Source of the DNA: Porphyridium purpureum
Taxonomy: Eukaryota; Rhodophyta; Bangiophyceae; Porphyridiales; Porphyridiaceae
DNA length: 64,000 nt
Assembly: GCA_008690995.1 (NCBI GenBank)
Contig: VRMN01000001.1
Location: 5,456,001-5,520,000, forward strand
Reading direction: 5' to 3'
Shown here: piece after piece, positions 1 through 9,474 of the stretch
Position numbering within the stretch: the stretch's first letter is position 1
Layout of the letters: the number at the start of each line of letters is the position of its first letter
Translations under genes and position numbers: made by a program
The notes under the pieces: generated by a model
What the model saw: the letters and a program-made list of their open reading frames with translations, nothing else
Told to the model about the DNA's origin: nothing
Databases searched by the model: none

Positions 1-1098
1 TTCGATGAAGTCGCGGAGCTTTGCGTGACAATGTACCCACGGCGCAACCAGCTGACCACACACTCGTGCGTGAGCATGACCGTTGCTGACGCGGTGAAGG
101 GAGGCGTGATTGCCAACGAGGCGCTCGGCTACTTCATCGGGCGGACGTGGCAATTTGTAGAGCGCGCGGGCTTCAATTTGGAGCATGTGCGCTTTCGACA
201 ACACTTGGAGCATGAAATGGCGCACTATGCCAAGGACTGCTGGGACCTTGAAGTCAACTCGAGCTATGGTTGGATTGAGTGCGCCGGGCTCGCCGACCGC
301 GACGCTTTTGATCTGCGCAATCATACCGAAGCGAGCGGGCAGGAGCTCAACGCGCGCGAGGTGTACGACACGGTACGGTATGAAACACAATTTCGTGCCG
401 TGCCAGACAAGAGCAAGCTGGGAAAGGCGCTCAAGCGCGAAGCGGCCGCGGTGATTCAGACACTGGATGCGATGCGCGGCGACGATGCGAAGGAGCTGCA
501 GAGCGCGCTACAAAACGGCGCCAAGGTCGCCGTTGCCGGACACGACATTGACGCCTCCATGGTGAATTTCGAGGAGGAAAAGGTGACCATCTCTGGGCAC
601 AATTATTACCCGGGCGTGATTGAGCCCTCGTTTGGTATTGGTCGCTTGTTGTATTGTCTGTTTGAGCATGTTTTCTACGTGCGCCCAGGTGACGACGAGG
701 CCCGAGCCGTTCTGGCTCTGCGGCCGGCGCTCGCGCCCATCAAGGTGGCCATTCTGCCCATTTCAAATAAGCCTGCGTTTGCGCCGATCCTGCGCCGGCT
801 GGTGGACGCGTTCCGCGCCAAGCGCGTTCTCTGCAAGCTCGACGAATCTGGCGTGAGTATCGGCAAGCGCTACTCGCGCTCGGACGAGCTTGGTACGCCC
901 TTTGGCATCACGGTCGATTTCGAGAGCGAGGCGGACGATAGCGTCACGCTTCGTGAGCGGGACTCGACCAAGCAGGTGCGTGCATCCATCCCCGTTATCG
1001 TCGATGCCGTGGCGCGATTGTCCAGCGGCGAGTGGACGTGGCAATCCATTGTAGAACAGCCAGATGTCTTTCGCCCGTTCACCGCCGCGCAGGAATAG
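1..1098 (+). CDS. GARS: Glycine--tRNA ligase, 3' part (partial)
   Basis: Class II aminoacyl-tRNA synthetase that charges tRNA-Gly. The frame is open from base 1, so the N-terminal half lies outside the window; about 365 codons remain. The eukaryotic/archaeal dimeric GlyRS signature is clear: a block near base 190 reads RFRQHLEHEMAHYAKDCWDL, followed by YGWIECAGLADRDAFDL. Class II motif 3 appears as EPSFGIGRLLY near base 630. The C-terminal anticodon-binding domain follows, with the typical APIKVAILPISNK start and GISVGKRY-like (GVSIGKRYSRSDELGTPF) block. An ATG is visible at base 31, but homology runs through it, so it is internal. Whether it serves the cytosol, the organelles or both cannot be told without the 5' end. 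Confidence 0.96.
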   Translation, partial: FDEVAELCVTMYPRRNQLTTHSCVSMTVADAVKGGVIANEALGYFIGRTWQFVERAGFNLEHVRFRQHLEHEMAHYAKDCWDLEVNSSYGWIECAGLADRDAFDLRNHTEASGQELNAREVYDTVRYETQFRAVPDKSKLGKALKREAAAVIQTLDAMRGDDAKELQSALQNGAKVAVAGHDIDASMVNFEEEKVTISGHNYYPGVIEPSFGIGRLLYCLFEHVFYVRPGDDEARAVLALRPALAPIKVAILPISNKPAFAPILRRLVDAFRAKRVLCKLDESGVSIGKRYSRSDELGTPFGITVDFESEADDSVTLRERDSTKQVRASIPVIVDAVARLSSGEWTWQSIVEQPDVFRPFTAAQE

Positions 1099-1202
1099 AG
1101 CAGAGCGGTATTCAGGAATAAAACTTGGCATCCCAGGCACGCCAGAATCCACGCACCAACTCGGTTTGAACTTGATACCTCCCAAAAAAAAGTATCAATT
1201 TA

Positions 1203-4200
1203 ATGAACGGGGAGAATCGTCGGCGTCCGACTGCTGGGTCGAGCCCGACCAGGCTTGAGCACCTATTACAATTCATGGCGTGCCGATGCTGGCGCCAGCT
1301 CGGGCAAACTATTTACCGGCGGTTGGTATCCTCAATCGGTGATGCGGGTCGGCCACGCAAAGGAGCTCGGTTTGATCTCATGGGCGCGAGCGCGAAACCG
1401 GCGCCGGCGCAGACGCCGGCACCGACACAGACGCAGAGGCAAAGACAGACGCAGGTGCCTGTAGAAAGGAGAAAGCGACTGAACTCTCGTTACGCGATGC
1501 ACCGGCGCACATATTCACCAAGTGAGCGTGCATTCGGTGACTCGGAAATTCTAGCTTCGTCAGGAGCGTCGTCGTCGTCGTATCGGCACAAGTGGCGGAG
1601 ACGGCAAAGTGGAGAGCCGCTTGCAAGCAAACAACAAGTCGACGAATGGGTCGTGACATTATCGCGTACGGCGCGCGTGCTGGAGGGCAAGGCGCGAAAT
1701 GAAGGTAAGGCCTTTGATGCGCGAATCTTCAAGTGCAGGCGCATAGCGAGGGACACACTCAAGAATATTGTAGAGGTGCTACGCTATGTAGCGTACAGAG
1801 ATAGGAATAATTGGTTAGCAAACCCAAGCAGCCGCGCTAGACGGCGCCAATCTGTGCAGTCGCAGCGCGACTTGCGCAGATTGATACACAGCAACCCTGA
1901 CTTGGTTGCGCTGTGGGTCAAAAATACGCTTCTCCTGTGGGACGAGCATACCGCGGCCTCGAGCGTCTCCTCCCAGGGCTGGGAGGAGCTGGTTGCGGAT
2001 TTTGAACATCTTCCATCCGTGCCACCGGCTGCTCCCCTCCCGTCGCGGTTTGACAAGCACGAGGCTCTTTGCGGTTATGTCTGGGCACGCTTCGACGTGT
2101 TTCCAGGCACTGACTTTCTGCGCGCGTGGGAAAGAAGATTGCTCTCGATGTCAGAGCTGAGCTCACGAGAGCTCGCGTTGGTGCTGTGGACGTACTCACG
2201 CTTTACTGTGCTAGACACTTTTGCGCGTGTGCCCCGAACTCCAGCGGACCAGACAAGCGAACAGATCGTGCACTCCATGTTTAGCTCAACGCGACACCGC
2301 GCTGCAAGCCATTTTCCTTCCCTTGCGATGCGCAGCTTATTTGAGGAACGTTTCGGGCCGAGCAACAATGATCAAGTGCTGCACGAATTTTCTCACACGC
2401 ATCTGTCTGCAATGCTGCAGGGTCTGTCCAATCTGATGCGAGTGACTCAGGGTGGTGACGCAGGCGAGAAAAATCAGCAAAACGACCCACACGAAAATTT
2501 TGCGGCGCGGCATAAGTGGTGTGCGACGATGCTAGAGCGATGGGCTAGGATATTTCTCTACCATGACGACCTGGGTAATGGGTCAACGGTCGCGTCGATC
2601 GGGCACGCAATGCTTGATTTAATGGCGCGCGGCTTACTTCAGCCGCTGCCAGAATACGAGCGGACCATTTTGCACTGGCTTGGCATGCTTCCTCTGCACG
2701 TTCGAACGATGGAGCTGAAAGACGCGTGCCTAATGCTCGCATGCATGGGCCGGGTTCTTGGCGAGCCCGGGCGCGGTGGATTGTTGTTCAAAGGAAGTGG
2801 CTTCGAGGCAACACATGTAAGTGGCGTATTTTTACGGACGCTGAGCCAATTGCACTTGCCTTCACACGCAGACGTGGATGCATGGGGCGAGCTCGACTCA
2901 GAATCTGTCGCGCGAGGCTTTTGGGGTCTCGTGACCGTACTGCAATGGCTTCAGAGCAGTGCTTCTCGTTCACCTGAGCAGAGAAGAGACGCAGAACGAT
3001 TGGTGGGCTCGTATGTAAAGGGTATTTGCCAGTTTCTGCAGATCTTGCGCGTCGGTGCTCGTTCGGACTACGACGGTGATACGAAAGGCCTCTGGGCAAA
3101 GCATGCGATTGCGCTGAGGACGCGATGGATGACGGGTAGCAGTGACTCCTCAGGAGCGAACGCCATGCCCGCAGTGATGTTGCAGCCGCAAATTATTTCC
3201 ATGTTGGTCACTTCACTAGGTCAGGCCATGGCACTTGGCCTGATTCGAGCGCAGGATCCAATATGTGCCGACGCTCTGGCCAAACTGGCCGAATATGTTG
3301 AGGATAGCGTCCGTGTGCACGTGGATCTCCAGGCGCAACTGATGGAGCACGCCGTAGAATTGGAAAAGCTTGAGCACGGGGAGCATGTCGTGGACGAGAG
3401 CGCATCTCCGAGCGAGGCTGGAGAGCAAGGCGACCTTGTAAGGTACAGCGTCGAAAACTACCTACGTGCACGCATGCAGTATATGGTGCTCCGCTGGGAC
3501 GCCAAGCTCGTGCTGTTCGTGTGCTTCATGCAAGACGGGCATGATGAAAAACAAGTGCGCAACCGTAAGTTGTCGCCATGGCAAGAGAAGGTTGCGCTAA
3601 GCTTTTTGCGCCTCGTGCCTCTTGCTCTAGACTCGGACCGCGTGGCCGATACGCATCCGTCTGCGAGCAAATTTCTGGCCAACGGCTCTTTGGACGAATG
3701 CGTTCGGATAATGCTGAGCAGTTCTAGCCTGTTTCGTTCGGAATCGCGTCGCCTGTGGTTGTTGGGCGCAGTCGCTCGGATCCGTGCAGAAGAACTGGAT
3801 GCGTACGAATTCACAGCTCACGCCAAGCGAGCCTTGACTTTTGAGCACAATCAGCATCATCGTTCTCATCAACAATGGTCAGCACCGGCCATGGTCGGCC
3901 CACACGACACAGTTGAAGATTTTGACCAAGACCTTCAGGCACCGTCATTCAAGGTGTCTGAATCCGCGAAGCTGACCAAATATGACCTACTAACGAGCGG
4001 GGTGTGGCGTCTTGCGGATTTTGAGCAGCTCGTGACCTGGATGGAACTTCTGCGGCGATGCAAAACGTCGCGGAGCGTAGTTCAGATCACGCATATGATG
4101 AGTTTGGAGCATTTTGTGGAGTGGCAGCTGTGCCTGCTTGTGCAGACCGAATCTTTGTTGGACCGCATGGAAAGCACGCCGTCGGCAGAAGCGTTCGACA

Positions 4201-4934
4201 AGATGCGCCTTCATTTGTGCGAGTGGATTGGGGCTGCGCTGGGTGCAGCAGCTGACCCGAATCACCAGACGTTAAGCCCGCTGTTGAGCCAGCTTTTCAA
4301 GCTCTTATTGCTTGTCGGGGACGAGCTATCAAGCAGGGAGTGGGTGGCGACCATCTACGGGGCGAGCATGCTGTTCTACCGTGCGATGAATCGCGCAACC
4401 AGTGTCTTCGATGTCAAACATCAGCACCATCCGGGCGACGAACTGGCACGGATTCAAGATCTTGTGTCATATTGCGTGGAACGCAGCGCACAGAAACTGC
4501 GCGGAATGCCGCCTTCTACTCTCATCCACGTCCTGACAATGCTTGTGCTGCGTGCTCACTGTTCACCGCCAAAGGAATGGATGCAGGCATGGGCTGAGGC
4601 ATTCATGAGCACGAAAGACGAGTCCATGGAGGCCATGTCTTTGATTCACATGCGTAGGGTTCTTGACAAGTGCAGAACATCGGCTTCCCTTTCTACCGCC
4701 TTTTGGGAGCACTGGATGCAACTCGTGCAATCGACGGCATTTGAGAGCGGCGGCGGAAAGGAGCGGCTTATTGCGCACCACTATGCGACGGCGCCACGCT
4801 TAAAGTTGCAGGTACAGGTGCCGTCGCAGCGCGCGGTATCTACGGAGCAACTTGACAGGTCTTTGCGAGGCAGACAAGCGGCCGCACCAGTTGAGCGCGA
4901 CTCGACCGTAGCGCCCGAGCCAAGCGTCGCGTAG
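1203..4934 (+). CDS. Large helical-repeat protein, OPR-like, probably organellar
   Basis: A 1243-codon frame with no family I can name firmly. The N-terminus is basic and rich in Arg, Gln, Pro and Ser; a second ATG at 1275 begins MACRCWRQLGQTIYRRLV, which looks like an organelle presequence and may be the true start. The rest is almost wholly helical. Several segments fit octotricopeptide/FASTK-type repeats: ELALVLWTYSRF near base 2170, and near base 4510 PPSTLIHVLTMLVLRAHCSP followed by PKEWMQAWAEAF, close to the OPR pattern of Leu-rich helix then Pro-x-x-x-Trp. No C-terminal RAP domain is seen. OPR proteins bind organellar RNA and control its stability or translation, so a plastid or mitochondrial RNA role is inferred. 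The 104-bp gap from GARS suggests a short promoter. Confidence 0.6.
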   Translation: MNGENRRRPTAGSSPTRLEHLLQFMACRCWRQLGQTIYRRLVSSIGDAGRPRKGARFDLMGASAKPAPAQTPAPTQTQRQRQTQVPVERRKRLNSRYAMHRRTYSPSERAFGDSEILASSGASSSSYRHKWRRRQSGEPLASKQQVDEWVVTLSRTARVLEGKARNEGKAFDARIFKCRRIARDTLKNIVEVLRYVAYRDRNNWLANPSSRARRRQSVQSQRDLRRLIHSNPDLVALWVKNTLLLWDEHTAASSVSSQGWEELVADFEHLPSVPPAAPLPSRFDKHEALCGYVWARFDVFPGTDFLRAWERRLLSMSELSSRELALVLWTYSRFTVLDTFARVPRTPADQTSEQIVHSMFSSTRHRAASHFPSLAMRSLFEERFGPSNNDQVLHEFSHTHLSAMLQGLSNLMRVTQGGDAGEKNQQNDPHENFAARHKWCATMLERWARIFLYHDDLGNGSTVASIGHAMLDLMARGLLQPLPEYERTILHWLGMLPLHVRTMELKDACLMLACMGRVLGEPGRGGLLFKGSGFEATHVSGVFLRTLSQLHLPSHADVDAWGELDSESVARGFWGLVTVLQWLQSSASRSPEQRRDAERLVGSYVKGICQFLQILRVGARSDYDGDTKGLWAKHAIALRTRWMTGSSDSSGANAMPAVMLQPQIISMLVTSLGQAMALGLIRAQDPICADALAKLAEYVEDSVRVHVDLQAQLMEHAVELEKLEHGEHVVDESASPSEAGEQGDLVRYSVENYLRARMQYMVLRWDAKLVLFVCFMQDGHDEKQVRNRKLSPWQEKVALSFLRLVPLALDSDRVADTHPSASKFLANGSLDECVRIMLSSSSLFRSESRRLWLLGAVARIRAEELDAYEFTAHAKRALTFEHNQHHRSHQQWSAPAMVGPHDTVEDFDQDLQAPSFKVSESAKLTKYDLLTSGVWRLADFEQLVTWMELLRRCKTSRSVVQITHMMSLEHFVEWQLCLLVQTESLLDRMESTPSAEAFDKMRLHLCEWIGAALGAAADPNHQTLSPLLSQLFKLLLLVGDELSSREWVATIYGASMLFYRAMNRATSVFDVKHQHHPGDELARIQDLVSYCVERSAQKLRGMPPSTLIHVLTMLVLRAHCSPPKEWMQAWAEAFMSTKDESMEAMSLIHMRRVLDKCRTSASLSTAFWEHWMQLVQSTAFESGGGKERLIAHHYATAPRLKLQVQVPSQRAVSTEQLDRSLRGRQAAAPVERDSTVAPEPSVA

Positions 4935-5393
4935 CAGAGCAGGGCGTGTAGCGGGCAAGGTCCTTGGTGTGCTTTCACATTGCGAAAATGAGGTGATTCA
5001 TTGGCGGCGCGCGATTTCGACTTTTTGGCGAATGCACTCGAGTACCCCATCTTTGTCATGATGCGTACGGGGTTATACAGATCACTCATTTGCAGTGACG
5101 GTATGTCAAATCGACGCAAGCGGCGTCTTTTTTTGCTCATAAGATATCGCGCAGGGCTGACTGACCGTTTCCAAGCGTGGCACAGCCCAAGCTGAGCCGG
5201 AGGCGTTGTACGACACAGCACGCCTTTTGATACGAAGCGGGTCCTCAAGGAAAAAAAATATTATTTATGTGGGGAACCGAGCGACAGGTGGATGCACGCT
5301 GAACAAAGCCACTCTCTGCGTTCCTCCTTTCACTCACACGACGGAACCTCTTGTATCTCTATCAATCTATAATCTGTATATTAAATTGTACAT
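4935..5393. other. Convergent 3' spacer
   Basis: Spacer between two genes that end toward each other. It grows AT-rich after base 5250, with TATTATTTATG and a TAATCTGTATATTAAATTG stretch just before the sigma-factor stop, suitable for overlapping polyadenylation regions. No gene is seen. Confidence 0.5.
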
Positions 5394-6683
5394 TCAACTC
5401 TTGATATAATCACGAAGGCTGGCATTAAATCGCGGCGACCTGAGCTTTCTCAGCGCGCGGGCCTCAATTTGACGGATTCGATTGCCCGGCACACAGTACA
5501 ATGAACCGATTTCATCATAGTTGCGGCTGTTCCCGTCGTCCATGCCGTAACGCAGGCGCACGATTTCGCGCTCACGCGGAGACAGCATGAACAACACGGC
5601 CTCTAGGTCATCCTTCATGAGGCTCTTGACGCAAGCCTCCTCCGGCTGCTCGGCCGAACACTCAAGCATATCGCCAAGGCAGACAGTGGAACCACGGTAC
5701 ACGGTTGGTACGTCCAGAGACACTGTATGAGTCTCCTTCTCTTTGCGTGTGATGTATTTCACCCTTTCGACGGACAAGTCCAAAGCCCTTGCGAGCTCTT
5801 CATTGCTCGGGTTGCGCCCGTAATGTGAGCTCAGTTCGTTGCGCACTTTGGCGAGCTTCCGCGCCGTCGTATTAAAATAGGACGGGAGACGGATAGCGCG
5901 CGAGTGATTGACCACAGCCGCCTGCACGCGCTGCTTAATCCACCACGAAACGTACGTCGCAAAACGGAAACCCTTTGAAATGTCAAACTTTTCTGCGCCA
6001 TGGATGAGCCCGAGTGAGCCTTCCTGTACCAGGTCGAGCACGTTGACGCCTAGCTGAGCGTAGCGCTTCGCAATGGACACAACCAGCCGCAAGTTGGCTG
6101 CGACAAGTTTGTCCTTGGACTTCCGTAGCCGCTGCAGCTCGGTGCAAAACTCGGACAGCTGGTACGTACCCACTGCTTCGCACCACTCCCGCACGTTGGG
6201 CTCACGGCCGAGCTGCTCGGCCAATACGGCATTCACGTTTGACCACGCAAGCAACACACGCAAATCGGAGCAGCACTCCTGCAGCTCCTCGTCCGTCAGC
6301 ATTTCCACCGAGCCAATCTCGCGCAAATAGGTCTTGAAGATGGACTCTTCCTCGACGCGGCGCTGCGGCGCCGACTCGACCGGCTGCGCCACGGGGAGAG
6401 AGGACTCTGCTTCTGCGTTTGCGTCCTGGTTGTCGTCCACAAAACGCAAGTCCGCGACTGGGAACAGCGCGTCGAGCGATGCGTCTGCGGGTTGGATCGC
6501 TTCACTTTCCGCAGCCGAGGGCGAGATGTGCGGCGTCAACGACAGGGAGACCATCTTTGCCAGTCGACGCTGCGCGCTGGCGCTCCCGGCCCGGAGCCCC
6601 GCGGATCCCGCAGCCGAAGCCGCGCGACTGCTTGGCCTGGATGCAACAGAGGACGCCGCCGCCTTCAAGGCCGCGGACGACAC
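5394..6683 (-). CDS. Plastid RNA polymerase sigma-70 factor (nuclear-encoded)
   Basis: Directs the bacterial-type plastid RNA polymerase to promoters. Region 1.2 reads FKTYLREIGSVEMLTDEEL. Region 2 is nearly canonical: NLRLVVSIAKRYAQLGVNV, then DLVQEGSLGLIHGAEKFD, then GFRFATYVSWWIKQRV. Region 3 has IRLPSYFNTTARKL. Region 4 has MLSPREREIVRLRYG and the helix-turn-helix ending NRIRQIEARALRKLR. Within 4.2 the usual T-R-E-R before IRQIE is P-G-N-R, a departure in the -35 recognition helix. The first ATG is at 6554, but the same frame stays open to 6683 and beyond without an ATG. That extension is Ser/Ala/Arg-rich with no acidic residue, like a plastid transit peptide, so the listed 5' limit is the open frame, not a start codon; an upstream exon or a frame error is possible. 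Confidence 0.93.
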   Translation of the reverse strand: MSSAALKAAASSVASRPSSRAASAAGSAGLRAGSASAQRRLAKMVSLSLTPHISPSAAESEAIQPADASLDALFPVADLRFVDDNQDANAEAESSLPVAQPVESAPQRRVEEESIFKTYLREIGSVEMLTDEELQECCSDLRVLLAWSNVNAVLAEQLGREPNVREWCEAVGTYQLSEFCTELQRLRKSKDKLVAANLRLVVSIAKRYAQLGVNVLDLVQEGSLGLIHGAEKFDISKGFRFATYVSWWIKQRVQAAVVNHSRAIRLPSYFNTTARKLAKVRNELSSHYGRNPSNEELARALDLSVERVKYITRKEKETHTVSLDVPTVYRGSTVCLGDMLECSAEQPEEACVKSLMKDDLEAVLFMLSPREREIVRLRYGMDDGNSRNYDEIGSLYCVPGNRIRQIEARALRKLRSPRFNASLRDYIKS

Positions 6684-6810
6684 GTCGGCGGCGCCGCGCC
6701 GACGCCGTCCGTGAGCTGCGGCGCATCGCCGACGCAGCTCCTCGCTTCTGCTTCCGCAGCAGCATCTGCTGCTGCTGCTTCCTGCCCGCCTTCTCGCCTT
6801 CCGCCACGAC

Positions 6811-6838
6811 GGACGCCGCCGCCGCCGCCGCCGCCGCT
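6811..6838. repeat. (GCC)n microsatellite
   Basis: Nine or so GCC/CCG triplets in a row, located upstream of the sigma-factor gene. Liable to length polymorphism. Confidence 0.8.
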
Positions 6839-7490
6839 CCCACTCCCGCCCGCATCCTCACTCCACTACACCGGCACACTCCAGCACTGCCGTTCCTCCA
6901 CGCTGCCGCATCACCAACCCCCAATGCACCCACCCCGACAAACCCCACTTCCCCCATTCCGTCCCACTCCTCCCCACACACACACACACCCACCTCCCAC
7001 TGTTCCCCTTCTCTCCTCCTCCCTCACCTCTTCTCAACTCCCTCCTCTCCCTCTCCCTCTCCCTCTCTCTGTCCCCACGACACAGACACTGCGCCTTCCC
7101 CCTCCTGCTGCTCCTCCCTCTGTTCTCCGTCCTCTTCTCCTTCTTGCTCTTCTCCCGCCGCTTCGAATCTAGAAGCACGGCCGCACAATCCACTAGCAAA
7201 ACGCAGGACTCCCGGACGCAATATCTCCGTCGGTTGATCGATCAGGCCAGGGTGCCAACCGAACAGACGCACGACCGGCTGGGCTCGGTGTCTCCGCGCT
7301 GAGCTGTCTCGCTCGCGCACGCAGAATTCCGTCATCCGCGCGGCGGCTCCTAGAAAATCATGCGGCGTCATGGTCCATGGTCTGGCGCAATGAACCAGAA
7401 CCCTCCGCAGCCACCGCCGCGTGTCGTCGTGCGGCGTGCTACTCGACGCGGCTGCACCTCGTCGGCTGTGTCGGTGTGTGTTGGCGTTCG

Positions 7491-7505
7491 TGGTGGTGGT
7501 GGTGG

Positions 7506-7541
<36 letters not shown>
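7491..7541. repeat. (GGT)n followed by (GATT)n microsatellite
   Basis: A compound simple repeat: five or six GGT/TGG triplets, then about eight GATT tetranucleotides from 7507 to 7540. No coding sense in any frame. Confidence 0.9.
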
Positions 7542-7786
7542 ATCGGTGGCAACACTGCGGGAGGCGCTGCGGCGAGCGGCGGGCGCGAAGGACGACGGCG
7601 CACGCACGCCGGGTCAGACGTCCGCGAGTGCGCAACGAGCGTGTCGTGGTTGGGCATGGCGCGCACGCGTGGGCACGCGCATGAGGTGCGCACCGGAAGA
7701 ACGTCGGTCCACGTAGCTGGGAGATCTGGCCGCTGAGCTCGCGCGCGCGGGACGCTGTACCTCCGGTGGTTCAGGCGGTGGGGCGG

Positions 7787-7794
7787 GTACAGTG
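7787..7794 (+). promoter_or_regulatory. GTACAGTG motif
   Basis: One exact copy of an octamer that recurs in spacers across the window (also 9475, 9535, 19990, 53008, 53039, 57444, 57501). It lies about 100 bp beyond the hydrolase stop and 1.1 kb upstream of the sigma frame. A regulatory role is inferred only from recurrence. Confidence 0.3.
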
Positions 7795-7897
7795 CGAGCG
7801 CTTGAAATCCGGCTTCGGTTGGATTGGGACGCAGCGGGCTTGCGGTTGCAATGGAAGTTCGGCACATGGAAGCTTTTCTCTTTACATCATAGCGTGG

Positions 7898-9139
7898 TCA
7901 CACGAGAAACGTTTTCATGGCCTTGGCCACTTCTTGGGGATAGTCGTCCTGCACAGTGAAGCCCGCATTGCCGATCGGGTACAGCGCCGCGCCAGTGTCG
8001 GCGCAAAATTGCTCCGCAGACGCCGTGCGCACGTACTTGTCGTTGGTCCCAAACACAACGCGCAGTGGAATGTCCGTGCTCACGCACTTGTCAAATAGCG
8101 CTTGAGTCACCCGCTTCGGGTCGTACGCGCGCATGATCGCGACCACCGCCAGGCCAGGGAACATCGACTCGAGAAACGGCTCGCGGTACCGCTCCGCGTC
8201 CTCCACGCTCATCAAATAGTTGGAGCCCGCTTCTAGGAACCGCTCGCTGCGCATCGCGTCCTGCGCTACGAATTGTTGCACAAGCGGGAGCTTGTACTGC
8301 TGCAGCACGAACGGCAGCTTGGTGTCGGGCATGAGCGGGCCGTTCATCAGTACAATTTCGCTCACGCGCTCCGGGTGATCGAGCGCCCAATTCACTGCGT
8401 ACTGGTTCATTACCCAGCCTTGCGAAACCAGCGTGATCTTCCGGTCGTCGAGCTCAAGCGCCGTGAGCAGGTTCGCAAACGTCTGCTCAATCACCTCTTG
8501 CTTGAACGCATAGTCCGCGCCTGGCTGCACCAGGTCCGAGTAGCCGCAGCACACCCAGTCAAACGCGTAGCATTCGTACCCGTCTTTACCCAGCATTTCG
8601 AGCAGCGCACGGTACGCCCAGCTTGTCGCCAAGATGCCGTGCACACACACAATCGGCGCGCGGTTGGGCCGCGACGCGTTCCGTTCACCAAACTTGCGCA
8701 CGTACATGCTCACATTCGGCTTGCTCTTTGATTTGCTCGGATTGGGCACCACCACGTCAAATCCTTCCGGGGTACGGCCCTTGCCGCGAATCGCCTTGAC
8801 CATCTCACCCACATTTCCGCCGTCGCCTTTGAATGAGCCGACGTACACGGCGTTCTTCGACGAAGGGTTGTTATTCACCCACCCAAACAGTCCCGTCGCA
8901 TTACTTCCGTACGAGCCGTCCTCACTCTGCAGCTGTGCGTCATCGGAGGGCGCCTTTGCCTGCCTGGCCGGCGGCGCCTCACGGACGCCGCGCTCCACCG
9001 CGTCCAGCCGAGCCTGGCGCTCAGCGCGCTTTGCGGCAATCCGCTCCTCGCTCCCGCGCGAGACGCAGCCTCCTGTCCTGCGGCGTCTCCTCCTCCGGCG
9101 CGTCGCACTGCTCCGCGTCGTGCGCCGGCGCGCGCACAT
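7898..9139 (-). CDS. Alpha/beta-hydrolase-fold protein, haloalkane dehalogenase-like, catalytic residues lost
   Basis: Resembles the haloalkane dehalogenase/epoxide hydrolase branch: oxyanion loop IVCVHGILATSWAYRALL, then CYAFDWVCCGYSD, a cap region with LMNGPLMPDTKLPFVLQQY, and core strand IPLRVVFGTNDKYV. The nucleophile elbow, normally Q/H-D-W-G, reads LVSQGWVMNQY, so the nucleophilic Asp is Gly (about residue 241 from the first ATG). The catalytic-His loop, normally G-H-F-x-Q-E/D, reads NAGFTVQDDYP, so the His is missing too. It may be a binding protein or an enzyme with other chemistry; I recall plant plastid relatives with a similarly altered elbow, which needs checking. The first in-frame ATG is 9139, giving an Arg-rich start. 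Another frame from ATG 9257 (MMAIAFLVPSALG) reads better and runs into the same charged stretch near 9060, so the N-terminus may need a single-base frame change. Confidence 0.8.
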   Translation of the reverse strand: MCARRRTTRSSATRRRRRRRRTGGCVSRGSEERIAAKRAERQARLDAVERGVREAPPARQAKAPSDDAQLQSEDGSYGSNATGLFGWVNNNPSSKNAVYVGSFKGDGGNVGEMVKAIRGKGRTPEGFDVVVPNPSKSKSKPNVSMYVRKFGERNASRPNRAPIVCVHGILATSWAYRALLEMLGKDGYECYAFDWVCCGYSDLVQPGADYAFKQEVIEQTFANLLTALELDDRKITLVSQGWVMNQYAVNWALDHPERVSEIVLMNGPLMPDTKLPFVLQQYKLPLVQQFVAQDAMRSERFLEAGSNYLMSVEDAERYREPFLESMFPGLAVVAIMRAYDPKRVTQALFDKCVSTDIPLRVVFGTNDKYVRTASAEQFCADTGAALYPIGNAGFTVQDDYPQEVAKAMKTFLV

Positions 9140-9474
9140 CCGACCCCGCCTCGCGCAGACGCCAGCAGCGCTGCAAGTCTTCGGCACGGACGCCGCCAGC
9201 CGCACGACCGTGCGCCGTGCCCAGCGCAGACGGTACAAGGAAAGCGATTGCCATCATCTCGAGAACAGGATCCAATTGCACGCGTGCGTGGGCGCCGCTC
9301 GTCACCCACCTCAACAGACCTCGCGCGCCTCTAACCACTCGTTCGGCATCGCCGCAAACTGGAAATATCAAAGGGCAAGACAACCCCACCCCCCACCTGC
9401 TCAAAGTCGCCAATCTGCGAGATCGCGATGAACCGCATGCCAAGTTTGTGGGAGTACAGTCTGGTATCGTAGAG

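Larger units (their letters stand above)
6684..7897. other. Low-complexity spacer with a long pyrimidine tract
   Basis: About 1.2 kb between the sigma-factor 5' end and the 3' end of the hydrolase gene. From about 6840 to 7155 the + strand is almost entirely C and T, with runs of CTCCCT and a short CA repeat. Several open frames cross it but their products are simple Pro/Ser/Thr or Arg runs. It includes a (GCC)n run, GGT and GATT repeats, and one GTACAGTG motif. It probably holds the sigma-factor promoter and 5' leader. Confidence 0.6.

Noticed and set aside
6419-7237. 272-codon Pro/Ser/Thr-rich + strand frame
   Set aside because: Antisense to the sigma factor at one end and pure pyrimidine tract at the other.
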